A DNA stretch of 31,056 bases from Candidatus Gastranaerophilales bacterium (GTDB lineage Bacteria > Cyanobacteriota > Vampirovibrionia > Gastranaerophilales > Gastranaerophilaceae). The notes beneath the pieces were generated by a model that had not been told where the DNA came from, made no database searches, and worked only from the letters and a program-made list of their open reading frames with translations. Of the stretch, positions 22,641 to 30,338 are shown one piece after another; the first letter of the stretch is position 1, and every line of letters begins with the position of its first letter. Location of the stretch: the NCBI GenBank assembly GCA_910587245.1, contig CAJULX010000021.1:1-31056 (forward strand), given 5' to 3'. Made by a program: the position numbers and the translations under genes.

Positions 22641-23428
22641 GCTGCCTGCGCCTCCGTATTTTTAGGTTCGGGCTGCGGACTGTCATCGGGTACTTCCACT
22701 TTCTGGCCTGACATTTTCAATAATATTTGTGAAGCAAGTCTTGAATCTTCGCCGTATTCAAGATCTGGCCTATTTTGAAGCTGTTTTAATATATTTACCG
22801 TTTCTTCATTTCCTTGAGCATATCCCGTATCAAGAATTGTTAAACCAATGTATCTTACGGATGCTTTCGGGTCTTGAATTGTTTTATTTAATAATGCTGT
22901 AAGTGCAGGGTCAGCTTTTCTTGTTTTATCTTCCTTAAATCTGTCTAAAAGTTCTTTAGCTGCCGTAAGTCTTATTTTTGCATCTTGATTATTTAAATAG
23001 TTTTCTAATGACATTATATATTCATCAGTCAGTACTACTTTTTCTTTTGTTTTTTTATTTTTATCTTCGGTTTTTGGTGTTTCTTGAGCTTGTTGTGTTT
23101 GATTATAATTGTTTGTTTGATTTATCGGTGCATTGTAATTCATAGGGTAAGTTGCGCCGGGATTTTGATTTCCATACAGGCTGCTATTTGGATACAAGGG
23201 CATAACAGGCTGTGCTGCAGGACATTGTGTAACAGGACCGGCATTAGCTGTCGGGCTGAATATCTGAATATTAACCGCACTTGCCGTTGGCGTAGGATTT
23301 GGTTGCGTATAACCGTTTTGCGGTACAGCTTGCTGCGGCTGGCAATAGTATCCTTGCTGGGCTGTTTGTGCCGCATATTGAGCGCATTGCGGATATTGTT
23401 GATATTGCGGGTTAAATCCTGTACTCAT
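22637..23428 (-). CDS. Gln/Pro/Tyr-rich protein with HEAT-like C-terminus, 263 aa
   Basis: A shorter paralogue of the 392-aa protein. Residues 1-125 are rich in Gln, Tyr, Pro, Asn and Ala, with four Cys in the first 70 residues. AVNIQIFSPTA at 51-61 and YPNSSLYG near 80 match elements in the paralogue. A Lys-rich hinge near 125-133 follows (KNKKTKEK). Residues about 135-240 are HEAT-like helical repeats (LENYLNNQDAKIRLTAAKEL; LNKTIQDPKASVRYIGLTIL). There is no signal peptide. A weak AAGGAT site lies about 15 bases before the ATG. The 148-aa gene is coupled to its stop. Function unknown; a scaffold or adaptor role is inferred from the fold only. Confidence 0.83.
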   Translation of the reverse strand: MSTGFNPQYQQYPQCAQYAAQTAQQGYYCQPQQAVPQNGYTQPNPTPTASAVNIQIFSPTANAGPVTQCPAAQPVMPLYPNSSLYGNQNPGATYPMNYNAPINQTNNYNQTQQAQETPKTEDKNKKTKEKVVLTDEYIMSLENYLNNQDAKIRLTAAKELLDRFKEDKTRKADPALTALLNKTIQDPKASVRYIGLTILDTGYAQGNEETVNILKQLQNRPDLEYGEDSRLASQILLKMSGQKVEVPDDSPQPEPKNTEAQAA

Positions 23429-23537
23429 GCTAAAATTAAATCCTTACCTATATATAAATAAAAGCCATGAAGCTTCAATAAGTGCTAAAAACAGGAAAAA
23501 TATTAAGAAATATTAATATTTTTTAAAAAAATGTTTA

Positions 23538-23546
23538 TGCTAAAAT
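23538..23546 (+). promoter_or_regulatory. extended -10 promoter element of gatB
   Basis: TGC followed directly by TAAAAT fits an extended -10 element, 36 bases before the gatB ATG. No good -35 is visible, as is usual for extended -10 promoters. Confidence 0.4.
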
Positions 23547-23582
23547 AATTTCAAAATATTTCTTATAGCTAAGGAGCATTTA

Positions 23583-25034
23583 ATGGAATTTGAGGAATTA
23601 AAGCAAAAATATGAAATGGTTATAGGTCTTGAGGTGCATGCCCAGCTTAAAACCAAAACTAAAATATTTGCACCTGACGGGGCGGAATTCGGTCATGAAC
23701 CCAACAGTCAGACATCGCCTATTACACTTGGTATGCCGGGTGTTTTGCCTGTTTTAAATAAAGCCGTTGTTGATATGGCTATTTTAACAGGGCTTGCTTT
23801 AAACTGCGAAATTCCAAGCAGATGTAAATTTGACAGGAAACAGTATTTTTATCCCGATTTGCCGAAGGGTTATCAAATTTCACAGTATGATGAGCCTATC
23901 TGTGGTAAAGGCAGTATTAAAATTTCAAACAAAACAATCGGTATTACCCGTGCACATTTGGAAGAAGATGCAGGAAAACTGGTTCACGCCGGTGCTGCAG
24001 GAATTTACGGCTCCTCCTATTCTCTTGTAGATTTAAACAGAGCGGGAACACCGCTTTTGGAAATTGTTTCGGAACCCGATATGAGAACATCCGATGAAGC
24101 ACGCGAATATATGGAAGAATTAAGAAATATTCTAAGATATATTGGTGTTTGTGACGGTAACCTTGAAGAAGGTTCCATGAGATGCGATGCAAATATTTCT
24201 ATTCGTCCCAAAGGGCAGAAAGAATTCGGTACAAGAGCTGAAATCAAAAACGTTAACAGTTTTAAGGCTCTCCAAAGAGCAATTGAATATGAATTTGAAC
24301 GCCAGATTGAACTTGTGGAACAAGGCGAAGAGGTGGTTCAAGAAACAAGGCTGTGGGATGATGCTAAAGGAATCACATCATCTATGAGAGGAAAAGAAGA
24401 CGCTCATGACTACAGATATTTCCCCGAGCCTGATTTGATGCCTTTAGAAATAAGCAGAGAATGGGTGGAACGCGTAAGAGCAACTATGCCGGAGCTTCCA
24501 AATCAAAAACTTCAAAGGTATGTTGAATTAGGATTATCGGAATACGATGCTCAGGTTCTTGTAAACCAGATGGATATGGCATTATTCTTTGATAAGGCTA
24601 CAAAAGAAGGAGTTAACCCAAAAACTGCTTCCAATTTCATCATGGGTGAAATTGCAGCGTTTTTAAAAGAAGAAAAAGTATCGATTGAAGAGTCAAAATT
24701 ATCGGTTGAAAACTTCGTCAAACTGCTTAAACTCCTTGAAAAAGGAACTATTTCAAACAATATTGCAAAATCCCTTGTTGTTGATATTTTAAAAACAGGG
24801 GAAGATGCCGATAAACTTGTTGAGAAAAAAGGTTTGAGCGTATTATCAAATCCTGACGAGATACTTCCAATTGTACAAAAAGTTGTCGCCGATAACCCCG
24901 AACAGGTGGCTGCATATAAAGGCGGACGTGATAAACTATTTGGCTTCTTTGTGGGACAGGTTATGAAAGAAACCAAAGGCAGAGCTAATCCGCAGCTTTT
25001 AAATGAGCTTTTAAAGAAAGAATTGGAAAAATAA
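23583..25034 (+). CDS. gatB: Asp-tRNA(Asn)/Glu-tRNA(Gln) amidotransferase subunit B
   Basis: GatB is the tRNA-binding kinase subunit of GatCAB, which turns mischarged Glu-tRNA(Gln) or Asp-tRNA(Asn) into the correct amide form using ammonia from GatA. The N-terminal cradle domain is clear: VIGLEVHAQLKTKTKIF, KFDRKQYFYPDLPKGYQISQ, HLEEDAGK, DLNRAGTPLLEIVSEPD, GSMRCDANIS and RAEIKNVNSF. The last 150 residues are the helical/YqeY tail, ending near GRANPQLLNELLKKELE. Length (483 aa) is normal. AAGGAGC lies 5 bases before the ATG. gatA and gatC are not in the window. tRNA-Leu follows 49 bases downstream with no terminator in between. Confidence 0.97.
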   Translation: MEFEELKQKYEMVIGLEVHAQLKTKTKIFAPDGAEFGHEPNSQTSPITLGMPGVLPVLNKAVVDMAILTGLALNCEIPSRCKFDRKQYFYPDLPKGYQISQYDEPICGKGSIKISNKTIGITRAHLEEDAGKLVHAGAAGIYGSSYSLVDLNRAGTPLLEIVSEPDMRTSDEAREYMEELRNILRYIGVCDGNLEEGSMRCDANISIRPKGQKEFGTRAEIKNVNSFKALQRAIEYEFERQIELVEQGEEVVQETRLWDDAKGITSSMRGKEDAHDYRYFPEPDLMPLEISREWVERVRATMPELPNQKLQRYVELGLSEYDAQVLVNQMDMALFFDKATKEGVNPKTASNFIMGEIAAFLKEEKVSIEESKLSVENFVKLLKLLEKGTISNNIAKSLVVDILKTGEDADKLVEKKGLSVLSNPDEILPIVQKVVADNPEQVAAYKGGRDKLFGFFVGQVMKETKGRANPQLLNELLKKELEK

Positions 25035-25083
25035 TATTTTTCTGATAAACTTGTATAGGAATTGAATTTTGATAATTTAATAT

Positions 25084-25169
25084 GCCGATGTGATGAAATT
25101 GGTAGACGTGCCAGACTCAAAATCTGGTGTGGTTCACGCCACGTGCCGGTTCGAGTCCGGCCATCGGCA
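25084..25169 (+). tRNA. tRNA-Leu (anticodon CAA)
   Basis: A complete class II tRNA. The acceptor arms GCCGATG and CATCGGC pair perfectly, the anticodon stem CCAGA/TCTGG encloses CTCAAAA with CAA in the anticodon position, there is a long variable arm with a GTGG/CCAC stem, and the T arm is GCCGG/CCGGC with a TTCGAGT loop. CCA is not encoded. The flanking ATAT bases extend the acceptor pairing and a T-run follows, which could end transcription. Confidence 0.95.
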
Positions 25170-25182
25170 TATTTTTAGTTTA

Positions 25183-25608
25183 TTACCTGTATTCGTCAAG
25201 TGTTTTTCCTATAAAGCTATTAGAATCAGGAAGATTATATTGACTAAACTCGTCTACGAGTATACTGAGTCTGCTTTTCATGCTTCTTGTAATAGCTTCT
25301 TTTTTACTTCCGCTGTCATAAGTGTCTATGTCACAGCTGGCATATATTTCTCCTGTTTTATCAGTAATTTCAATATTGTGACTGTAACTTGCATCTCTTC
25401 CGGCTCCGTAACGATACTCGTTTTCTTTATTGGCCTGCAAATATACATCAGCATTACCGGACATTTTATCAATTTTGTGCAAAGCATCGCTAAGCAATTT
25501 TTGTCTTTCCATATCTTCGTCAAATGCTTTTAGAAATTTTATATTATTCCAGTTATTTTCAATATATAATTTTCCAAAAGATGTACCGCTAACCTGTGAA
25601 ATTTTCAT
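25183..25608 (-). CDS. small hypothetical protein, 141 aa
   Basis: I do not recognise this protein. It is soluble and mixed alpha/beta: a helical N-terminal half (KFLKAFDEDMERQKLLSDAL), a beta-rich middle (YSHNIEITDKTGEIYASCDI) and a helical segment before the C-terminus. The first residues, MKISQVSGTSFGKLYI, carry the Phe-small-residue pattern shared with other hypotheticals in this window. There is no signal peptide. AAAGGAA lies about 13 bases before the ATG. It lies downstream of the NhaC-type gene on the same strand (123 bases apart), and its stop is only 14 bases from the end of the opposing tRNA-Leu. Confidence 0.7.
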   Translation of the reverse strand: MKISQVSGTSFGKLYIENNWNNIKFLKAFDEDMERQKLLSDALHKIDKMSGNADVYLQANKENEYRYGAGRDASYSHNIEITDKTGEIYASCDIDTYDSGSKKEAITRSMKSRLSILVDEFSQYNLPDSNSFIGKTLDEYR

Positions 25609-25731
25609 AATTTTTTTATTCCTTTCATATTCCCTTATGCCATTTATCCGTTTTTAAGATTAAGATATCTATATCAGAACTTTATCTTCATGATGTATAT
25701 TTAAAACACCTGAATAAAAATTTTTGACTAT

Positions 25732-27051
25732 TTATTTATCTTCATTTTTTATGCATAAAAGTGAAACAAGAAGTCCTATGCCCATTAATGCGGGGTAAAA
25801 TAAACCTTTCATTATTGAAAACGAGCTTATTGAAATTGAAGCGGCAAGGCTTGTTGCAATTAATATTTGTGCCCCGTAAGGGATTATTCCCTGCACACAG
25901 CATGAAGTTGTATCGAGCAGACTTGCGGTTCTTTTCGGGTCTACTTTGTATTTTTCTGATAATTCTTTTGCAATGGGGCCTGCCGTTATAATTGCCACAG
26001 TGTTATTTGCAGTAAAAAGATTGATGATACCTACAAGAAAAGTTATTCCAAATTCACAGCTTTTTTTATTTTTAATTAAGTACTGTGTTTTATCAATAAT
26101 GTAGCTTATTCCGCCGTTATAACGCACCATGCAAAGCAGACCGCCCGCAAGAAGGGCAACTATAAGTGTGTTTGCCATGCTTGTTGTGCCATCTCCGATG
26201 AAGCCGAATGCTCCCCATATATCAAATAAACCAAAGGATATACCTATTATTGTGTTTAAAATTGTTCCCGCAAGCAAAAGAAACATTACGTTAATTCCCG
26301 CAACACCCAGTATTAAAAGTAAAACGTAAGGTATAATTTTTATGTATGTTTGTATATCAGGCGGAGTAAGGGCACTTGTACCTGCACCGGATGTAAATAA
26401 TGGGAGCATATAAAGCAGGACACATGAAATTGCGGGCGCGATTACAATTTTTAAGTTACATATCATCTTATCGCGCATTTCAACATTTTGGGTTCTTGTT
26501 GAAGCTATTGTTGTATCAGAGATTAATGATAAATTGTCGCCAAACATTGCACCGCCTATTGTGGCGCCTATTACAACGGCAGGATTTAAATTCATCGATT
26601 GCGACAATGCAACAGCGATAGGAACAACTGCAGCTATTGTTCCACAGGATGTGCCTACGGCAAGTGATATTAAGGCTGAAACCACAAATAACCCGGATAT
26701 TATAAAACGTCCCGGTATAAAATACCGTGAAATTTCAACCGCAGCATCTACGCCGCCCATCGCCTGTGCGCTTGCGGTGAATGCCCCTGCGAGAATAAAT
26801 ACAAGACACATAATCATTATGTCCTTGTTTCCCATTCCAAGTGCAAATATTTCAATTTTTTTGCCGAGCTTTTCTTTGTGATTTAAAATTAAAGCGGCTG
26901 CGGATGAAATTATAAAGGCCACTGTCATAGGTACTTTTGAAAAATCTCTTGTGGCAATTGAAAATCCAAAATAAAAGATTACAAATACAATAAACGGGAT
27001 TAAAGCTTTGAAACTGGATTCTCTCCAGGGTTTAGTTTCGGCTGAGTGCAT
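25732..27051 (-). CDS. NhaC-family Na+/H+ antiporter-like membrane protein, 439 aa
   Basis: A secondary transporter of the NhaC/ion-transporter superfamily, probably exchanging sodium (or an organic acid with sodium) for protons. About 10-12 hydrophobic membrane segments cover the sequence. Family-type motifs are visible: VGTSCGTIAAVVPIA near residue 131, GGAMFGDNLSLISDTTIAS near 165, and a second half-repeat with NLFTANNTVAIITAGPIA near 342 and GIIPYGAQILIA near 390. Length is in the usual range. An AAGGA lies about 14 bases before the ATG, slightly far. It is transcribed divergently from the 444-aa gene. Substrate cannot be read from the sequence; malate-lactate antiporters (MleN) belong to the same family. 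Confidence 0.85.
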   Translation of the reverse strand: MHSAETKPWRESSFKALIPFIVFVIFYFGFSIATRDFSKVPMTVAFIISSAAALILNHKEKLGKKIEIFALGMGNKDIMIMCLVFILAGAFTASAQAMGGVDAAVEISRYFIPGRFIISGLFVVSALISLAVGTSCGTIAAVVPIAVALSQSMNLNPAVVIGATIGGAMFGDNLSLISDTTIASTRTQNVEMRDKMICNLKIVIAPAISCVLLYMLPLFTSGAGTSALTPPDIQTYIKIIPYVLLLILGVAGINVMFLLLAGTILNTIIGISFGLFDIWGAFGFIGDGTTSMANTLIVALLAGGLLCMVRYNGGISYIIDKTQYLIKNKKSCEFGITFLVGIINLFTANNTVAIITAGPIAKELSEKYKVDPKRTASLLDTTSCCVQGIIPYGAQILIATSLAASISISSFSIMKGLFYPALMGIGLLVSLLCIKNEDK

Positions 27052-27209
27052 ATGATTTCTTAGTTTCCTTTTAAAATAATATAAGAATTATACACTAAAT
27101 TTACGTATTCTGTAGTAAAAATTAATTATGAATAATTTTTAAACGCACTAAACAAAAATTGCCCTGATTTGTATCCGAATGATTAATTTATATGTTTGAT
27201 TTTGATGGT

Positions 27210-27215
27210 TAAAAT
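27210..27215 (+). promoter_or_regulatory. possible -10 element directly upstream of the 444-aa gene
   Basis: TAAAAT ends 9 bases before the ATG at 27225, the same distance as at the histidine-kinase gene. No Shine-Dalgarno sequence is present and the -35 is weak. Confidence 0.3.
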
Positions 27216-27224
27216 TGTTTTGTT

Positions 27225-28559
27225 ATGAATACACAATCTACTGTTGATAAATTATTGTCGGCACTTGGTTTTGATACCGAGTTATCTGAAGATACATGGA
27301 CAAAAGAACATATATACCATGGAATAGGCGAGCATTGTTTTAAAAAATGGGTTGCAAGGATTCTGCCTTGCGAACTTTTGAATCGTTCCGTAAAAGATGC
27401 AGTAAATTCCATAGTAACGCTTTGCGAGTGCCACACTTTTTATAAAAAATTCCCTGACCCTGTATTCTCGCCTGATTACGGGCATAATTGGGGCAGAAGT
27501 GCGAATTATATTGAAATAAATAACCGTGCAATAGCAGAAATGGAAGGCAATATTTGTAAAAACGGAATTTTATCTTCCATAAAACTTTTGCCTGCAATTT
27601 TTCCTTCTGCTAAAAGCTGGGCAAATTGCGTTATTTTATCTCAAATTTTTCCTAATATATATGGTGACGGTCTAAATAAGGCACCTTGGGAAGAAAATTC
27701 CATTTACGGGATGAAACTTGGCGGCGGGTACAGTAAAAATATTGTTTCCAGAGAAATTGAAGATAAAATTTCAGCCGAAGAACAATTTAAGGCTTTTAAT
27801 GATTTAGCGCATTTCAGGGGAATTAAAACAGGCTTTAGGGTGGCAATTTCCGAAGGGCAGATGAAAGTTGCCACGGGTGAAAATACTGATATTCCTTTTA
27901 ATTGGGATAATTACGAACATCAGGAATTGTTTATTGATGAATGTGTTAAACTTATGAAACTTGGTTTTGAGGCTATGTTTATTGATTCAGCCAAGCACAT
28001 AGGCGGACTTGACTGTATAAATTATACAGGTGTGGGCAGATTGCCGAATTACGGACAAATGCAGTATATTTTAAATGAAATACGTTCACGCACGGGTTCT
28101 TTTACCATAAGTTTTGTGGGTGAAAAAAGTACGGGCGATTTTGAAAGATATAAAAATCTGGGCTTAACCTCGGGGACAGCTTTTGTAAATCCTGATGATT
28201 TTGGATCCGTAAAATACTGGGCTGAAAAATTAAAATATGACAGGCAGTATGCCCCAGGTATTGAAGTTTCAAATGATAATGACCCGGGCGGTGCAAGCTA
28301 TGAAGAGCGTTTGCAGCGTATAAGAAATTCGCTTTTTGCAAGCGATTATCCTTCCGATAAACTCCCGAGTTTTATGCAGATGCATGACATTTTTCCGCTT
28401 CGATATGATACAAATACTCATCATTTAATGATGACAAATCCTTCTTATTCAACGGACGGTACAAAAGAAAGCCATTTTGAAAATCTTTTTACAAAGGATG
28501 ACGGCAGAGAATATAACCATAAAGTCGGGGAAATATTTGCCCATGCACTTTGCAGATAA
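27225..28559 (+). CDS. divergent alpha-amylase-superfamily-like TIM-barrel protein, 444 aa
   Basis: I do not recognise an exact family. The middle of the protein looks like a remote glycoside hydrolase 13-type barrel. FNDLAHFRGIKTGFRV resembles the beta-3 region. GFEAMFIDSAKHIGG (Asp254) resembles region II, usually GFRxDxxKH. FVGEKSTGD (Glu300) resembles region III, and MQMHDIF (Asp388) resembles region IV. The Arg that normally precedes the nucleophile by two residues is replaced by Phe, so activity may be lost or changed. No signal peptide is present, so it should be cytoplasmic. No ribosome-binding site precedes the ATG. It converges on the 305-aa gene with 4 bases between stops. Other TIM-barrel hydrolases remain possible. 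Confidence 0.75.
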   Translation: MNTQSTVDKLLSALGFDTELSEDTWTKEHIYHGIGEHCFKKWVARILPCELLNRSVKDAVNSIVTLCECHTFYKKFPDPVFSPDYGHNWGRSANYIEINNRAIAEMEGNICKNGILSSIKLLPAIFPSAKSWANCVILSQIFPNIYGDGLNKAPWEENSIYGMKLGGGYSKNIVSREIEDKISAEEQFKAFNDLAHFRGIKTGFRVAISEGQMKVATGENTDIPFNWDNYEHQELFIDECVKLMKLGFEAMFIDSAKHIGGLDCINYTGVGRLPNYGQMQYILNEIRSRTGSFTISFVGEKSTGDFERYKNLGLTSGTAFVNPDDFGSVKYWAEKLKYDRQYAPGIEVSNDNDPGGASYEERLQRIRNSLFASDYPSDKLPSFMQMHDIFPLRYDTNTHHLMMTNPSYSTDGTKESHFENLFTKDDGREYNHKVGEIFAHALCR

Positions 28560-28563
28560 AATT

Positions 28564-29481
28564 TTAAAGAGAATTTTTATTTGCGGGATTTTCTTTTAAA
28601 AGCCCCATTTTATTTAGCTCATCCATAATTATAAAATTAAATAATTTTGGTTCACGAAATCTGTGAGTTGTTAAATTTTTATCATCCATTGTCCTTTCGG
28701 CAATTTTATTATGGGGCAGATGGTCTATACTTGTAAATTTTGAACTCCAGCGATCTTCAAGAAAGGTTTCTATATAAGTTTTTGCATTTTCGGGGCTGCT
28801 TGCGCAAGCTTCCAAGTCTTCATTTAAACTTCTGAATTCCGTTTTAGAACAAGGCAGGTTATATGCCTTTTGCATAAAATATTCAAATATTGCAAGTGTT
28901 GTACCGGTGGATGTGTAATCATAGAAAAGTACCTTCTTGTTTGAATTTTTAAGTGTTTCTTTTGTTAAACCCTGCCTTTCAAGAATTTTTTTATAATTTT
29001 CTATACTTTGTTCTTCAAATAATGCGTCTATATCAATACTTTTTTCGCCAAGATTACTTATCGGCAAATATTTTGTTTCAACTCCCATACATTCGAAAAC
29101 CTTTGCAATCAAAGAAGGTGAGCGACCTATTGAAGCAAATATATATCCATTTTCACCGTATGTTTCATCAAGTGCGGATTTTAAATCAAACGCAAGCTCC
29201 ATAGTTGAGCCTGCAGCATAAATATAGTCATCGTAATCTTTATATTCTTTTGATAAATCATTTCTTAGGAACATAAGTTCACCCTTATCAATTGATTTAT
29301 ATTCTGAAATTGTAAATTTATCTTTCTTTTCTAAAAATTTTTTAAGTGTGAATGTTTCATTTGTGTTACTTTTTACAAAACAATCACTGTGTGCGGCAGG
29401 TTGAATTTTATCATGCCGAGTTCTTCTTGCAGCACTAAAATATATATTTTTCGGGGAAATCGGGTTAAAGTTAATCTGCAT
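28564..29481 (-). CDS. phosphoribosyltransferase-like protein, 305 aa
   Basis: The first 45 residues are polar and probably disordered, with NIYFSAARRT echoing the Phe-centred N-terminal pattern of other hypotheticals. The rest has an alpha/beta pattern. GYIFASIGRSPSLIAKVFECMG near residues 110-131 and KVLFYDYTSTGTTLA near 183-197 resemble the early strand-helix and the PRPP-binding loop (hydrophobics, D-x-x-x-[ST]-G-x-[ST]) of type I phosphoribosyltransferases. The usual double acidic pair is replaced by Tyr-Asp-Tyr, so catalysis is uncertain. No known substrate domain is recognised. AGGAAG precedes the ATG. The neighbours do not suggest a pathway. Confidence 0.75.
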   Translation of the reverse strand: MQINFNPISPKNIYFSAARRTRHDKIQPAAHSDCFVKSNTNETFTLKKFLEKKDKFTISEYKSIDKGELMFLRNDLSKEYKDYDDYIYAAGSTMELAFDLKSALDETYGENGYIFASIGRSPSLIAKVFECMGVETKYLPISNLGEKSIDIDALFEEQSIENYKKILERQGLTKETLKNSNKKVLFYDYTSTGTTLAIFEYFMQKAYNLPCSKTEFRSLNEDLEACASSPENAKTYIETFLEDRWSSKFTSIDHLPHNKIAERTMDDKNLTTHRFREPKLFNFIIMDELNKMGLLKENPANKNSL

Positions 29482-29538
29482 TGTACTTCCTGTTAATATA
29501 AGATGTTGTTTATTTAAAACTTGAACAAGATTTTTCTT

Positions 29539-29567
29539 TTGCTTTTTTAGTTTGTGGATAGTAAAAT
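29539..29567 (+). promoter_or_regulatory. putative sigma-70 promoter of the Fe-S scaffold operon
   Basis: TTGCTT (29539-29544), a 17-base spacer and TAAAAT (29562-29567) lie 39 bases upstream of the scaffold ATG. Confidence 0.5.
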
Positions 29568-29606
29568 GGGTTTAAAGGAATTATCATTTCTGGAGGAGAG
29601 AAAAAT

Positions 29607-30308
29607 ATGAGTACAATACAAATTTCTCATGAAGTTGAGCAAATGTGCCCCATAAAAAGGGGAGTTAAAGGCGAACCTGCTCCTATTCCGCAAGAAGGAG
29701 ACTGGACAAAAGCCAAAAAAATTGAAGACATTTCAGGTTTAACCCATGGCTGCGGCTGCTGTGCACCTCAACAGGGTACCTGCAAATTAACTTTAAATGT
29801 TAAAAACGGCATTATTCAAGAAGCGCTTGTTGAAACTCTCGGATGTTCCGGTATGACACACTCTGCCGCTATGGCAGGGGAAATTCTTCCCGGTAAAACA
29901 ATTCTTGAAGCTTTGAATACCGACCTTGTATGTGATGCTATAAACGTTGCTATGAGAGAACTATTCTTACAGATTGTTTACGGAAGAACGCAAACCGCAT
30001 TTTCCGAAAACGGTCTTCCTGTAGGTGCAGGTTTAGAAGACCTTGGAAAAGGGCTTCGTTCTCAGGTAGGTACAATTTTCTCTACCGCGCAAAAAGGTCC
30101 GAGATATTTGGAAGTTGCCGAAGGGTATATTTTAGAATTAGGCCTTGATGCTAATAATGAAATTATCGGCTATAAATTTGTTCACCTTGGCAAAATGATG
30201 GAACAGGTGAAAAAAGGCGTAGATCCCAAAGAAGCTTATGAAAAGAATATCGGCACTTACGGCAGATTTGATGAAGCCGTTAAAAAAGTTGATCCGAGAA
30301 AAGAATAA
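29607..30308 (+). CDS. NifU/IscU-like iron-sulfur cluster assembly scaffold protein, 233 aa
   Basis: A scaffold of the IscU/NifU-N type on which Fe-S clusters are probably built before transfer. The expected cysteine sites are visible: THGCGCCAPQQGTCK near residues 46-60, LGCSGMTHSAAMAGE near 78-92 and VCDAINVAMRE near 112-122. The spacing differs from housekeeping IscU and fits the longer form found beside GGGtGRT proteins in anaerobes. A strong GGAGGAG ribosome-binding site stands 8 bases before the ATG. The GGGtGRT gene follows after 30 bases, so the two are co-transcribed and likely act together. No cysteine desulfurase is in the window. Confidence 0.88.
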   Translation: MSTIQISHEVEQMCPIKRGVKGEPAPIPQEGDWTKAKKIEDISGLTHGCGCCAPQQGTCKLTLNVKNGIIQEALVETLGCSGMTHSAAMAGEILPGKTILEALNTDLVCDAINVAMRELFLQIVYGRTQTAFSENGLPVGAGLEDLGKGLRSQVGTIFSTAQKGPRYLEVAEGYILELGLDANNEIIGYKFVHLGKMMEQVKKGVDPKEAYEKNIGTYGRFDEAVKKVDPRKE

Positions 30309-30338
30309 TTATTACAAAATAAATAAGGAATTAATAAT

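Noticed and set aside
23496..23523. AT-only inverted repeat upstream of gatB
   Set aside because: The stem has no G-C pairs, so it is unlikely to be a stable terminator or a specific operator.
24551..25120. 189-codon minus-strand frame opposite gatB
   Set aside because: It is antisense to the conserved gatB C-terminus, Ser/Phe-rich and without a ribosome-binding site.
25090..25533. Plus-strand open frame beginning inside tRNA-Leu
   Set aside because: It overlaps a complete tRNA and the whole 141-aa minus-strand gene, and its product is a hydrophobic, Phe/Ser/Cys-rich shadow.
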